Below are positions 10,859-21,700 of a stretch of DNA of 35,875 nt, in pieces. This stretch comes from Isoetes engelmannii (taxonomy: Eukaryota; Streptophyta; Lycopodiopsida; Isoetales; Isoetaceae). Each line of letters starts with the position of its first letter. Position 1 is the stretch's first letter. The notes below the pieces were generated by a model that had not been told where the DNA came from, did not search any database, and was given only the letters and a program-made list of their open reading frames with translations. Position numbers and translations under genes: made by a program. The stretch spans positions 1 to 35,875 of the forward strand of contig JAANSK020248163.1 of NCBI GenBank assembly GCA_011763485.2, given 5' to 3'.

Positions 10859-11081
10859 TGTAGTTACACGAAATTGACATGCAAGAACTCTTTCATATTC
10901 AATTCGTTTGCCACAGAACAAATAGATGGGGAGATGCCCAAAAGGGAAACACTCCACCATCTCGGAGGTGTCTCCTAAACTTAAGGATCAGAATTAAATA
11001 ATACCTAACCCCAACAACTCCAGAATAAGACAAGTCACAATTGTCAGTCCTTGTCAACCTGGAATTATATCAATTCCAACA
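10859..11081 (-). repeat. copia 5' LTR
   Basis: A 223-bp repeat matching 5139-5367, with TG...CA ends on the element strand. It is a few bases shorter than its partner, mainly through a deletion near 11015. Confidence 0.95.
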
Positions 11082-12498
11082 ACCTGACGGTCTTCCTTTA
11101 TCCTTACCTATTTTGGAAGCAAAGTGTTTAAGCAAGCACATTTCATTCGATGCTGAGATAAGTTAAAGGCTTATGCTGCTTGTTATCATTGACTACATGG
11201 GTTGGCTAGGGATCTCATAACAATATTAAAACCACCACCAATATTAGTACGGCCTCCCAACACTAAATTTTGTTTCTCAAGATTTTCAACGAGACTTCTC
11301 CCAGTCAAAATTTGGGCAAACATGATCCCAAAAAAAAAAATGCATCCGCCTGTATAAAGTTCTCCTTAGTACATGCTTGCTTCTGGTGCCATGCAAGAGT
11401 TAATTGCAACTACTAGATACAAGTTAGGGAGGATTCATCAATAAGTTGTCTTTCCTATTTTAGAGGTTCCAGTTTCTATGTCAACATTAGCTATCTCATA
11501 TTCACAGCAGATTCTACAGCATTCACGTTTTCAAGTTCTAGACCTCTCAGATTTTCTGATACGCTATTCAATTCATTACGTGCTTCCAATTGGCACTGGT
11601 AAATTTCACATGAACAAGGCCAGGATCATTGTTCATGTTCCCTATCGTTCGTATTTGCCATAGCTTTTGCATGTGTATGTTGCCTCTAGAGCAGGGGATT
11701 TTGTGGTGATCAATCACGGCTTTTCTTCTTCTTTATCACAGGCTTGTCTGCTACACCAGTTTAGATATTACTACGACTTCTATTCTTCACATAATCTTGT
11801 CTGCAACCCGAACCTGTGCTACAGCAATCAGCTCTCTAGGAGTCCAGTCCTTCCTCTGGTCTGTCGACAACACCAAGTGCCGCTTTGCAAATAGAAGATG
11901 CTAACTTCTACCTAAACCTTTGGCCGATTGGATGTGTAGGTCCGCTTGTGTATCCATAGCCTTTTTCTTCTTCAAAACTCTCCTCTGCATTTGTTGATCT
12001 GCACCACCTTCTGATACGAATGTATCTACCCGTGAGTCTGGACCAATTCGGCTAATCCTAGTGCTGCAAGCCACTTCTTTAGATTCAAGTCGGCTCAAAA
12101 CCAGATGATCAAAAGCAAGAAATGCTTCCGAGAGAAGAAACCCTAAAGTAGGCTATGGCAAGCAAAGAAGAAAATACCCTAAAGTATACCAAGAAAAATA
12201 CATACCATAGGTAAAACCATGGTGACAAATTGCTAGAAATTAGAAAATGGTGCACACTCTCCATAAATATGTACTACATATCAAAAGCTAAATACATGCC
12301 TCAAATCATATAAGAATCATTGTGAAAAACCCATGTAAATGTATATTTTGTGCGACGAACCATTTTTTATGATATTGTAATCATAAATTAAGTTGTGTAA
12401 GCTAATCTAATCTTTTATCCACAACTTCCAAAGACAATATTAAGAATATACGTGAATTTGAGTTGTAGAGGTGACTTCTGAATGGTAGATTTAGCATT
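11082..12498. other. intergenic between copia element and channel gene
   Basis: No recognisable gene. A 65-codon minus-strand frame at 11901-12098 is Lys/Arg- and Gln-rich but matches no family I know. 12100-12498 is AT-rich and must hold the 3' untranslated region and poly(A) site of the channel gene, whose stop codon is at 12499-12501. Confidence 0.5.
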
Positions 12499-13023
12499 TT
12501 ATACTAGTTGATCTTGTGGTTTGGGAGAAAGAAGTATTGCAGTACACATCCGAATACGGTCTGATCTTGATGAACAAATTGTAAGATTTAGATCCTTCTT
12601 GGACAAGTCTGTAGATGGTGACACAATAAGTGATCTAGAGCATATTTGGGGCTTGAACCGTCTCCAAGCCAACTGAATTGTCACAGCAGCCCAAGTTCGC
12701 CAACCTGGTGAGTAATAACGTGTTATACGTTTCAAATCTTCATTTACAAATTTGTATTGAAAGTGCTCGGTGACATATTTAAGATCTTGTGCCTCGAGGC
12801 CAAAGGCTTCAACTGAAGTCAAACATATTAATGTTGCTATTGACGGTGGCAATCTATCTACAAAAGGTTTACGAAGGCACCACGAAAGCAATTCGTCTCC
12901 ACAAAAGTTGCCAGGCACGAGTGTAAAAACACTAAATTTGTTCCCACTTAGTTGATGAATGCTTTGTAAATATCCTCTTACAATGAATACCATTCGCAAT
13001 ACAGGATCTCCATTTCGTATTAC
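12499..13023 (-). CDS. CNGC exon 7 (cyclic nucleotide-binding domain, IQ motif, C-terminus)
   Basis: 525 bp, residues 509-682 and a TAA stop. It contains VIRNGDPVLRMVFIVRG, the phosphate-binding-cassette region PGNFCGDELLSW, EAFGLEAQDLKYV, then SPGWRTWAAVTIQLAWRRFK and the tail AILLSPKPQDQLV. Confidence 0.95.
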   Translation of the reverse strand, partial: VIRNGDPVLRMVFIVRGYLQSIHQLSGNKFSVFTLVPGNFCGDELLSWCLRKPFVDRLPPSIATLICLTSVEAFGLEAQDLKYVTEHFQYKFVNEDLKRITRYYSPGWRTWAAVTIQLAWRRFKPQICSRSLIVSPSTDLSKKDLNLTICSSRSDRIRMCTAILLSPKPQDQLV

Positions 13024-16000
13024 CTATAATAGTAAATAAATAAGATCGGTGAATTACTAAGAAATCTAAAGATCCCATAAAGGCATACTCAATTCTACGA
13101 GAACTGATACAATCTTATTGGTTAGATATCCCCCCTCCACCTCCCTCCTTCTTTTTTGTGGCTATGTGTACTTGAAACTAAAGCTTACTGTTTCACCCTT
13201 GACAAGAAGTAAAGGCTTGACACGATCACATATAGAATCCAAAACAATCTCATCCATTTGGACAAAAAGTGGCACCTGCATATAAATGCGTTAATGACAT
13301 GGGGGTCATTAAATGTCATTTAAAGATATAATTTACTTGGCGAATAAGATCAAGGCATAAGTGGCGCTTTATGTCACGTCTAATTCCTTCGGGAAAATCA
13401 CGCACTATCATTATCTCATCAACTCCTCGAGTTGATGCCCATTTATGACGTTCATATTTTCGAACACGATGTCGAAGAGTTGATGGGAGTTGCCTACGCT
13501 TCATCCACCATTCAAGATCTCTAAATTTGTTGCGCATAACTTCTTTTCTTGCTACAATGGATTGTAGGAATACCTAGATAAAATAAAAAATTACCAGCTA
13601 TATTTTTTAATTTCCAAAGTTTACAACTAAATTGCAATTTAAAGTAGTACCTGTATATTTCCAATAAGAAGAGTGAACAATATCAAACCGCATGTGATAA
13701 CTAGTATAGCAAATGCCACCTCAATCAAGTTATTGCTTGGTATGAGTGCATTACCAAATGAGCTGGAGATAAAAGTATGTTAACTTTTACTTTTAGAAGG
13801 ATGTCAAGCTTTATTCAACAAGTATAAGATATCACCTTAAAGTCATTATACCCCAGAATATTGAATATAGAACACGATTTAACCAATTCCTAGTTGTTAC
13901 AAGTGGCACTGTAGTTTGAAAAATGCCGTATTGCTCGTGGTCGGCCACTAAACAATGTGAAGTTATGTTCAAATATTCAGATGATAAATATCCATATATG
14001 TGATTCTTGTAGAAAGTTATTGGTTCATCACAACCTAATGATCTGATGGTGCAATTATCTGACTTTTTACAGCTTGTATAGAAACATGATACAATGCGAT
14101 GAATTGCAAGCAAGTACCAACATGAACCGGCCACCTAGTGAATAATGAGTGATTATCAATGAGCTGCAAATAAAACTATCACAAGAAAAATGAAATTAAA
14201 GAAAACTAATTGAATATTGAGAAACACTAATAAGCAGTTTCCTACGATTTTCAAATGATCCCAAGTACCACACCAGCACAGACATGTCCTAAGTTGACTA
14301 TCACAGAGGAGGATGTTTCTCAAGGCTTGCAAAACCTTGCCAATGGCAAGGCTGCAGATCTGGAGGGCATGCAAACAGAATTGTTGCAGTGGACAGGACT
14401 TCAGATTGTCCCAGTCTTGACTGGTATGTTCAATAGGGCCCTCCAAGAAGTTTCGATCATAATGAACTGCCGTTACCCTACCCTCTATAATGCTAGTGAC
14501 CGCATTGCCCTGCCAATTGCTGCACAATCATGGTTAATCCCTTGTTGGCAAAATTGTTTGTCGGGATTCGTGAACAACAATTAACAGCATGGCAGAGGAA
14601 TGAGAGGTTTATGCGCTTGGGGCTCTTGGCCAAGCAAGCTTTAGAGCTAAGCACTCAACCATTAACCATATTTTTTCATTGTGCACCTTGCTAGTAGACA
14701 ACCAAAATAAATGACAAGATCTTCATTGCTGCTTTGCGGATTTTGAGAAGACTATCAACTCCATTCTTAGGGAGGAGCTATGGGGGAGATTGCCACAACT
14801 AGGTGTCCCTCAGGAATTGCAAAATGCAGTATACTGACTATATGGAACGATTACAAATCAAATGCCACCATTGAGCAAGCCCATCAGCAGTAATGCGAGA
14901 GTGTGCCACAGATGTCACTCTTTCCCATATTAATTGGACTACACGTTGATCAGCTTGAGTGTCGGCTTATTCAGCATGGAGGTGGAGGGGTTCGGCTTAC
15001 ATCATCAGGCAACTAATGGATGCAACAAATGTGGATCTTTTAGCTTACACCGATGCCAATATACAATAACATCTGCATTCAGTACGTTATATTAGAACAT
15101 TGGAATGCTGGTCAACTTGGCCAAGCCCAAGATTCTTCAAGCATCATCTTCTAGGTAGCACAACGCACCTTACTTCACCTACTAGTCAGGATGTGGAGGC
15201 GTAGAATGTGGAGATCAGAATATGTCTATAAATCCTTTCTGAAAGCTTTTGGTTAGAGTTAAGTCCACAATCCCGTATCCAATTTTATTGCAAGAGACAT
15301 AGTCTCTTCCTCTTCAGTGTGTTGGCTTTGGAGTGTCACATACTCTAATGCAAGAACGCAGTCAAGAGGGGAGTACACTCAACTTCAAAACCTTACCTAC
15401 ACAATGGCCACGGGTCCATAGAATCTTAAAGCCTATTGGAAGGAGAAACACATAGGTTGGTTCTCCAGATGGAATGTCCTAAATGGTGAGAACGACTCTT
15501 CTGGTCTATGCCTCCTTAGATATTCTCTTTGAACGAGACCATTTAAAGTTGTAAACTCGTTATAAATGCCTAAAAGTGCATTGATAGTATTTCTAGGCAC
15601 ACAAATAGAACAATAAATCATCAAAATAAAGATTAATTGGAGAGGTGGATAAAAATTATATAGTCAGGATGCTCATTTCTATGGCAGATGTATAGTACAC
15701 GAGCCCTATGATAAATAAGTCCAATTATATCTAATATACAAGGTTATGATGAATCCTTGGAACACGAACTTGTAGAGTGCATAGATTTTCAACCAATATG
15801 CAGTTGGAGAGACTTGATATTGCATTGGGATTAGTAACATCCTCCTAGGTATTTATTTGATAGAATGGATAATATCTAAAGATATTGCTTCACAATTTGC
15901 AAACTAATAGACTTTGTGGGGCATTTGAAAAAGAAATTCAAGTGAGTAGCCGATGATAAAGCTACCATCAATGAGGTAGTTTAGGGGACTTTTACCAAGC

Positions 16001-17707
16001 CCCAAATGGCTTGAGGTCTTTGATGCACAATTATAGAGGATGGCTATGAGCTATCCCCCATCAAAATTTGCATTATTTGTTATATATTTGTATTGAATAA
16101 TATAAAGCTCTTTATCCTTATAAAGGAAAAAAGAAAATAAGAAATAGACTTAAATTCTTGAGGTGGGCTATTGTATTTGGCAAGCAACAATCTCTAGCAA
16201 TTGAAGGTAGGTTGGTTGGTTCACCCGCTCGACATTGTATAAGTCTACAATTTGAGCCCTCATGAAGGCATGCAATGTAAAGTTAATGGGAATAGGACCT
16301 ATAAAGCCATGTTAGTGTATTGTGTGTGTCTCATAGACCATAGACTAAACTAGTTGGTCTTCAACGGCATAGCAAAAAATGGTTTCTTCTAATATGTTCT
16401 TCCACTTATTCAACATGTTTGTTTCTATGGCTTAAACTTTAGATACTATTCTGTTCTATTCTTACAATATAATATCATATATGTTTTGAGGCAATCATCA
16501 GTTTTAGGAACATTTCAGGATTTTACCAAAACCCCACCCCATTTCTAAGTCTTGCCATGGCAATACAACACCGATGCTATCTGTCTATCTGTTTATCTAT
16601 CATCATGTATAATACTTTTGTTGTAATCAATGCTCCTTCAATGGTCTTCAATTTCATTCGCAAATATTTTAGTCAGGATGTATACTTTCTGAAGAACGTT
16701 TTGTTTTTTTCTTTTCCCTTTTTTTTTTTAATTTATTGTTTACAAATAAATCTAGTACCTTTCTTAAAAGTGAATATGACCAATGTTCTACTTGCAAGTT
16801 ATTTGATAGAGAACAAGTAGTACTAAAGGAAATGTGTACGTACATGTGCAGCGATCAAGTAGGCAGTTAAGTTGAGCACAAAACCCCACCACGCAGTTCC
16901 AAATATATATCCAGTAACATGTTGCATTCGTTGTACAAGCATAAGCAAATGAATAACTTTGTAAGTGAACTCAAAAAGGAAAATGACCATTAGGTTCATA
17001 ATTGCAGGCACTGTTTCTGATTGCTTAATGTTTGTAGGAATAATCTTCCAAATTGCAATCTGACATATTTACTTTGTTAGAATGCTTGGAGTCTTTTTAT
17101 AAAGATAAAGAATTAAATATGCATATACATGAACCTGTAATATTGGAAATATCACTAGAAGGTCAAGAAGAAATCCTCCAGTTGGATGTAGATAATGTAG
17201 TGCAATCTTTCGTGCATCCCATACAAGCTTGCCACGACCAATTACAAGTGATTTTTTGGCAACATAAGCCAACTTAAGTTGCAACCACATGTGCCACAAG
17301 GAACTTACATCAATAATGCACCTCAACAAAGTTGGAAACATTGCAAAGACACCATCTACTGCTAGGCATGCCATATCTTGTTTCATAATCATTGCAAACA
17401 AGAATAATGGGTCAATGGCCAAACTCATAAATCGAGAAAGAAGGAAGAAACGATTCCACTTTTGGATGCCCTTGCTTCGAGGATCCAAAACCTTTCCAAA
17501 TATCCATTCTTTCCTTACGTTATGCATATGCGAGTTAGGAATTTCACCAGCTATTAGAAAGGATTCTTTAGCATCTCGTTCTAAAGCAAACGAACTTACA
17601 TGGTGGCATTTAGTAAGATGATGCGGTGGGGGTCCTCCACTAGAGCAATAGATTGGGTACCCGGGTTTGGGTGGCGCATTGTGCTCAGTGTCCACCTTAG
17701 AAGTCAT
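12499..17707 (-). CDS. cyclic nucleotide-gated ion channel, CNGC2/CNGC4-like (group IVb)
   Basis: Complete seven-exon gene: join of 17135-17707, 16844-17059, 13836-14134, 13651-13762, 13337-13573, 13189-13275 and 12499-13023, read on the minus strand. All introns are GT-AG and the sum is 2049 bp, giving 682 residues plus a stop without a frame break. Order: cytosolic N-terminus with KVLDPRSKGIQKWNR (72-86), S1-S3, S4, S5 with GYIFGTAWWGF and AAHVAGSCWYLL, the pore loop IFWGIMTLSSFGNAL (355-369), S6 ending LIGNIQ (395-400), the C-linker with RGVDE and RRDIKRHLCLDL, a cyclic nucleotide-binding domain with PGNFCGDELLSW (545-556), and the IQ motif TIQLAWRRFK (624-633) that binds calmodulin. The GWRTWAAV-IQ block, FGNAL filter and ILLSPKP tail resemble Arabidopsis CNGC4 and CNGC2, plasma-membrane Ca2+-permeable channels of immunity. 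The start at 17707 is the first Met before the conserved region. Intron 2 (2.7 kb) holds a LINE fragment. Confidence 0.95.
13189..13275 (-). CDS. CNGC exon 6 (start of cyclic nucleotide-binding domain)
   Basis: 87 bp, residues 480-508, phase 0. It reads VPLFVQMDEIVLDSICDRVK and ends LLLVKGET. Acceptor TGCAG|GTGCCA, donor ACA|GTAAGC. Confidence 0.93.
13337..13573 (-). CDS. CNGC exon 5 (C-linker)
   Basis: 237 bp, residues 401-479. It starts VFLQSIVARKEVMRNKFRD and contains EWWMKRRQLPS, RGVDE and RRDIKRHLCLDLIRQ. Donor CAA|GTAAAT. The C-linker couples nucleotide or calmodulin binding to the gate. Confidence 0.95.
13651..13762 (-). CDS. CNGC exon 4 (selectivity filter and S6)
   Basis: 112 bp, residues 363-400. 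It completes the split Ser codon, then reads SFGNALIPSNNLIEVAFAIL and runs through S6 to LLIGNIQ. The intron between exons 3 and 4 is only 73 bp. This exon was located from the conserved S6 sequence and its splice sites. Confidence 0.93.
13836..14134 (-). CDS. CNGC exon 3 (S5 end, extracellular turret, pore helix)
   Basis: 299 bp, residues 264-362 plus two bases. Acceptor CACTAG|GTGGCC, donor TTAAG|GTGATA. It includes seven Cys, most of them in the extracellular turret (such as SCFYTSCKKSDNC), and the pore helix SIFWGIMTL. Confidence 0.93.
14250..15200 (+). pseudogene. LINE reverse-transcriptase fragment in CNGC intron 2
   Basis: The plus-strand reading ITEEDVSQGLQNLANGKAAD (about 14298-14358) is the N-terminal RT block of plant LINE ORF2, and LLQWTG follows. 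Frameshifted pieces continue: STINHIF-like (about 14660), FADFEKTINSI (about 14738-14770), REELWGRLPQLGVPQELQNA and a FPILIGLHVDQLE-like stretch (about 14920-14955). This gives RT palm order without any intact frame. It is truncated at both ends. It runs opposite to the channel gene and is spliced out with the intron. Confidence 0.85.
15201..16843. other. rest of CNGC intron 2, no recognised feature
   Basis: AT-rich sequence. Frames such as the minus-strand 63 codons at 15433-15624 and the plus-strand 87 codons at 16557-16820 show no conserved motif. A long T-run lies at about 16719-16730. Confidence 0.5.
16844..17059 (-). CDS. CNGC exon 2 (S4-S5)
   Basis: 216 bp, residues 192-263, phase 0 at both ends. 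Acceptor GTCAG|ATTGCA, donor CAT|GTACGT. It contains HLLMLVQRMQHVTGYIFGTA and ends AYLIAAH, matching the S4-S5 segment of CNGC4-type channels. Confidence 0.93.
17135..17707 (-). CDS. CNGC exon 1 (N-terminus, S1-S3)
   Basis: 573 bp, residues 1-191. It starts MTSKVDTEHN and ends DLLVIFPILQ in S3, with a CAG|GTTCAT donor. S1 is about residues 87-107 and S2 about 115-140. The N-terminus is Pro/Cys/His-rich (CSSGGPPPHHLTKCHH, 21-36), with no clear targeting peptide. Confidence 0.93.
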
Positions 17708-17762
17708 TGACTCCTCCCTTTAGAAGGGGCACATTGCACATCAACAACAACAAAAAGAATGG

Positions 17763-17801
17763 CACGGGGAGGAATAGGAGGGAGGAAGAATATATAGGAT
17801 A
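17763..17801 (-). promoter_or_regulatory. putative core promoter of the CNGC gene
   Basis: On the minus strand, CCTATATATTC (TATA-like, about 17789-17799) lies about 85-90 bp before the ATG. It is followed by the pyrimidine patch TTCCTCCCTCCTATTCCTCC, then a GTT-rich leader. TATA plus Y-patch is a common plant core promoter layout. No transcript evidence is available. Confidence 0.5.
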
Positions 17802-17866
17802 GTAATAGTTACACCTCAAAATCTAAAATATTTTGAAAGGTTTAACATTATATTATTGTTCAATTC

Positions 17867-17946
17867 TATATGGAATAACGCCCTCACAACATATTGCCGC
17901 AAGAATTATATGGAATAACGCCCTCACAACATATTGCCGCAAGAAT
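17867..17946. repeat. perfect 40-bp tandem duplication
   Basis: The 40-bp unit beginning TATATGGAATAACGCCCTCA occupies 17867-17906 and 17907-17946 with no mismatch. It lies about 160-240 bp upstream of the channel start codon, so any promoter motif in it is doubled. Confidence 0.97.
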
Positions 17947-18600
17947 TAGTGCACCACTCATGCACAAGAACTATATTGGTGCTTTCTTACCTCATCAAAT
18001 TTAGAGTAATCCACATTCTAGAAAATATTAATGGCCAAGATATGTATGGAGGACTCCTAATCAAAAATTGTCTGTCTTTGTCTAGACATCAACCGGTGCC
18101 TTCTTACCTCATCCTTTTATTTAGTAAAGGAACATCAATAGACAGGGATCTTGAACACTTGTGACAGGTCTTAGCATTAACGTACACGCATAACATATGA
18201 CTAGACAACTATTTTGTTGCGTATAGAATAGAACATAATAAAATGGATTTTTATAGAAGAAGTTGGTGCTAAGACAAAAATGCAACTACCCTTTATCCCT
18301 TAAAAAAAAAGAGGAAAAAAGAAAATGCAACTACAAATGTTTTGCGCATGCACAATATTTCACATCAATGTTGAATGTTTTTCCAATTTGAAAGGATTTT
18401 TTTTCTAGATTACATATATTATTGCCAAATAAGTTTCAGAAGAAAACAAAATTGCACACCTTAGACGCATGAACATCATAAAATAGAATAGAATGTATAC
18501 TAGCATATAGCAATTAATCTAAAATGTCATCTCACCCACATGATAAATAAATGTAGGCACTAAATTATGATGATGTCGTAGGAGGAGAAAAGAGGTATAT

Positions 18601-18726
18601 ATGTTCTCTTTCTATCGTCAAGCAAGGGACAATATGTTGGCATCCATGGCAGAGGCAAAGAAAAATGTTACATATGAGAAGGATGATGCCCAAGAACCAA
18701 ATTCAGATATCATGAAAAAGTGGAAA
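18601..18726 (+). CDS. ACA exon 1
   Basis: 126 bp, residues 1-42, ending IMKKWK with donor AAA|GTAAGA. An in-frame TGA 27 nt upstream makes 18601 the first possible Met. Met16 (18646) has the better start context (CCATGG) and could be the real start. Confidence 0.8.
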
Positions 18727-21700
18727 GTAAGAGCATTTCTTATATACAGTGAATCCTTCATTGCTTGTTTTTACCTAAGTGATGTTAGATACATTTGAGA
18801 GTATGAATGAACAAAAAACTTTCTTGCATAGGTTGACGATCTTCCTTACTTCTACCAATGTGATGTGATAGTAGATGTTTCATCTCAGTCATCTATTTTG
18901 AATTTCTATAGTTTCCATCAAATCATAATGCATTGAACGTTGGTGTATATGTAGCTTTACTTCCTCCAAAGATGGGTTAAGATTGTAGAATCTCATGTTG
19001 AACATTTAAAAGAAGGCATCGATATCCTTCTAGTTAAGAAAAAAACAAAAGGCATGTCCAATTGTTAGTAGTGTGTACAAATGTATTGGTTGATTATAGG
19101 AATGTAATGGAGTGCATTTCATACGATTGAAATGCTTACAAATAGTTGCATGGTCATAAAAACTAAGACGTTAATAGAGCTTGCCCTTACTCTAAACTTT
19201 ATGCTAAGGGTGAGTAGAAAAAATTGTGACATTTGAAAGCTTTCTCTTTAAGAACACAAAGAAAGAGATGATGAAACATATGTATGCAAAAACAATTTTT
19301 CTTTCTCAAGTAACAACTTTAAGGAAAAGATTAGCTGATTGATATAATATATATAAAGCAATGTTCTTTTTCTTTACGCAGAAAGCAATACTTCAAATTC
19401 AAGCTCTACACCGATTTCGATTGGCTATAGAAATAAAAACACATACATCTAATAAGTTATTAGACACATGCAATTATGTATCTCAGGCAAGAGCATGTTC
19501 TTCTAAAGTTATATTGGAGTTTTTTTCATGATGAAAAAGTGAAACATTATCCACTATTTAAAAAGAAAAAAAGAGAGAGAAAAGTCTTGACATTAAATTG
19601 GATTTTTATTTTTGTAGGAAAGGCAGGGTTATAAAAAGGGAACAAAAAATGAGACAGGTAATAATTGATATCATTAGAGTTGAAACTTACCTCATTTGAG
19701 CATGGCCCGGTTCCTGATTATGCACGAGTACATGTTCATGGAGACTAATTGACCATGGGACCGTACAATGGACTAGTGCAGTGATTATGACTAGGACTAA
19801 AAGCCCTAGTCTAGTGATATTTACTACAATGACCATCATGCTGACTACCTTACATTCCGTTAAGCTCAATTCTTTCACATTCCATGGTGACTATAATGCA
19901 GATGATCTTAGATTCTACCAAGCTCAACTCTTTAAAATTTATTATGAAAATTACTTTTGATTTTTAGGGGTCAGGCTTAAAGGTTTAAATAGGTCTTCTT
20001 GTAATCTAAATATTAAGTTTTCTAAAGAGGGCATAGCAGGAAGGGAATAGAATAAGCCTCCTCCTCATCTTCTTACCATGATTGCTACTCAAGCTTTGCT
20101 AGTCATTGAAAATTACTACATACTAGATTCCATCGTTCATGACACATTGAAATAATGTCATTCTAATTCAAGTAAATTACATACAATAGGTAGATAAATG
20201 GATTATATCGACCTTAGACATGGATAGACCAGGCCAGCAATTCATACAAATTTATCAATAATAGATAGATAGTACTTTTAAAGCCACGCCAGTAGGTAGC
20301 ATCCAACTCGACATATGACCACACACCATACTACATTTCTCAGTTGGGCCCTGCCCTCAACCACCTTACGTTGCATCTGTTGGGATTTGACCCCCAACAG
20401 TACCGAGTTAATATTAATATATTATCAATAGACCAAACACACAGACAACTTAATATAAACTATATCCACCATGTTTATTCAATTCTAAGGCAATTATTAA
20501 GATTTAGACCTTAATTAAGTAAAGAAAATGAAAAAACTTTAAATAAGAATGACTATGTATTTCATGTTCTTGGTTCGTTTCTCTTTTTTTAGATACTATT
20601 TATGGAGTTCAAAGACACGATCTAGTATACTTGATTGAGATGCATGACGTTGATGTACTTAGCAATCTTGGCGGGGTAAGAGTAATAAGTTTGCTTACCT
20701 TTTTTTTTCTTTTTCTTTATTTTGCTTCTGGATTCTAGTATTCAATCCAATTATTTAACAAAGTAACTTTTTCAATTGATCACAATCCAATTGACCAAAT
20801 GAAATTTATGGGCAATTCATAAATTTAATTTACTTTCTCTCTTAAGCTAATTCAATAATTTTTGTGGTGGTAAAAGAAGCACCTCTCGGCATGTTTGTCT
20901 TGTTTAGAAGGGCATCAGACTTTATTTATTAATACTCAAGAAGTATTGCAAAGTACATTAGATAGACAATAATAAGAAACTCAGTGGACAATCAGATTCA
21001 AACTTAGTAGGGCCACCAATGCTATAGAGACCCTAAATTCTACTTCCTTCCAACAAGAAGCAAAAGAATAATTACAATGCTCATTATAAAAAACATAGCT
21101 ACGCAGGTAGATAATAGATGAAACTGGGATGAAGCTCCACATCCCAGTTTCATCTATTACCTGCTCCATGGAGCCATTGCAAGAACATCTACCATAATGG
21201 TACTAATAGAAACATGAGCTCTAGACTGAACTAGAGCTGATGAAAAGGACCAAGAAGCATTACAATTTTTACGACGTGTAGGTTTCTTCGAGTACAAAGG
21301 ACACTCTACCTCTGGTAATTCTTGTTTGCACGGGACATGTAAACAGATGTATTGCTACTAACTGATCCATGGCCCCACAAGAGAAGGAGCAGCATGGACA
21401 AACTTAAGAAGCACAACTATGGACTAGCGAACTTGTAGACTTTTAGGGGCTGATGGAATAGGAGATGATACATGAGGATTCACCTAAATAGATGAAGTAG
21501 GTACTTGAATAGATGAAGAAACATCTGGATAAATAGATACATGGCATGAAATACAAGCATGTATAGATGTAGAAACATAAGTCTTGCCACCTATATAAGG
21601 AGCTAGATCATCAATATTAGAAGCATCTTGGCAAGCTATGGTGCATTAAGCAAATGCAATATGTGTGTAAAGAATAGAGGACCACTCTTAGCCACTAATT

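Larger units (their letters stand above)
5139..11081 (-). mobile_element. degenerate Ty1/copia LTR retrotransposon
   Basis: Complete copia layout on the minus strand: 5' LTR (10859-11081), Met-tRNA primer-binding site (10846-10855), gag with zinc knuckle, aspartic protease, GAG-pre-integrase, integrase, RT and RNase H, polypurine tract (5368-5380) and 3' LTR (5139-5367). This order (PR-INT-RT-RH) defines copia rather than gypsy. By eye the LTRs differ at about 20 of ~222 aligned positions plus a few indels, so the insertion is not recent. Frameshifts and stop codons occur throughout, and RT is split by a ~1.15-kb insertion, so it cannot be autonomous. No matching 5-bp target duplication is visible (GACAA on the left, ACCTG on the right). 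Confidence 0.95.
17708..18600. promoter_or_regulatory. 893-bp intergenic region shared by divergent CNGC and ACA genes
   Basis: It separates the two start codons and must contain both promoters unless further 5' exons exist. It holds a perfect 40-bp tandem duplication (17867-17946) and an imperfect ~26-bp repeat (GGTGC-TTCTTACCTCATC) at about 17978 and 18096. The rest is AT-rich. An in-frame TGA at 18571-18573 bounds the ACA start upstream. Confidence 0.6.

Noticed and set aside
5134-11086. Target-site duplication of the copia element
   Set aside because: The 5 bp on each side (GACAA and ACCTG) do not match. It has decayed, or the ends were rearranged.
14156-14527. Minus-strand 123-codon frame in CNGC intron 2
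   Set aside because: It is the antisense of the plus-strand LINE RT fragment and is not part of the channel, which splices from 16844 to 14134 with conserved sequence on both sides.
17289-17621. Plus-strand 110-codon frame
   Set aside because: Antisense shadow of CNGC exon 1.
19458-19510. A GC-AG donor (CAG|GCAAGA at 19488) for ACA exon 2
   Set aside because: The reading frame meets a TAG at 19463 before reaching it.
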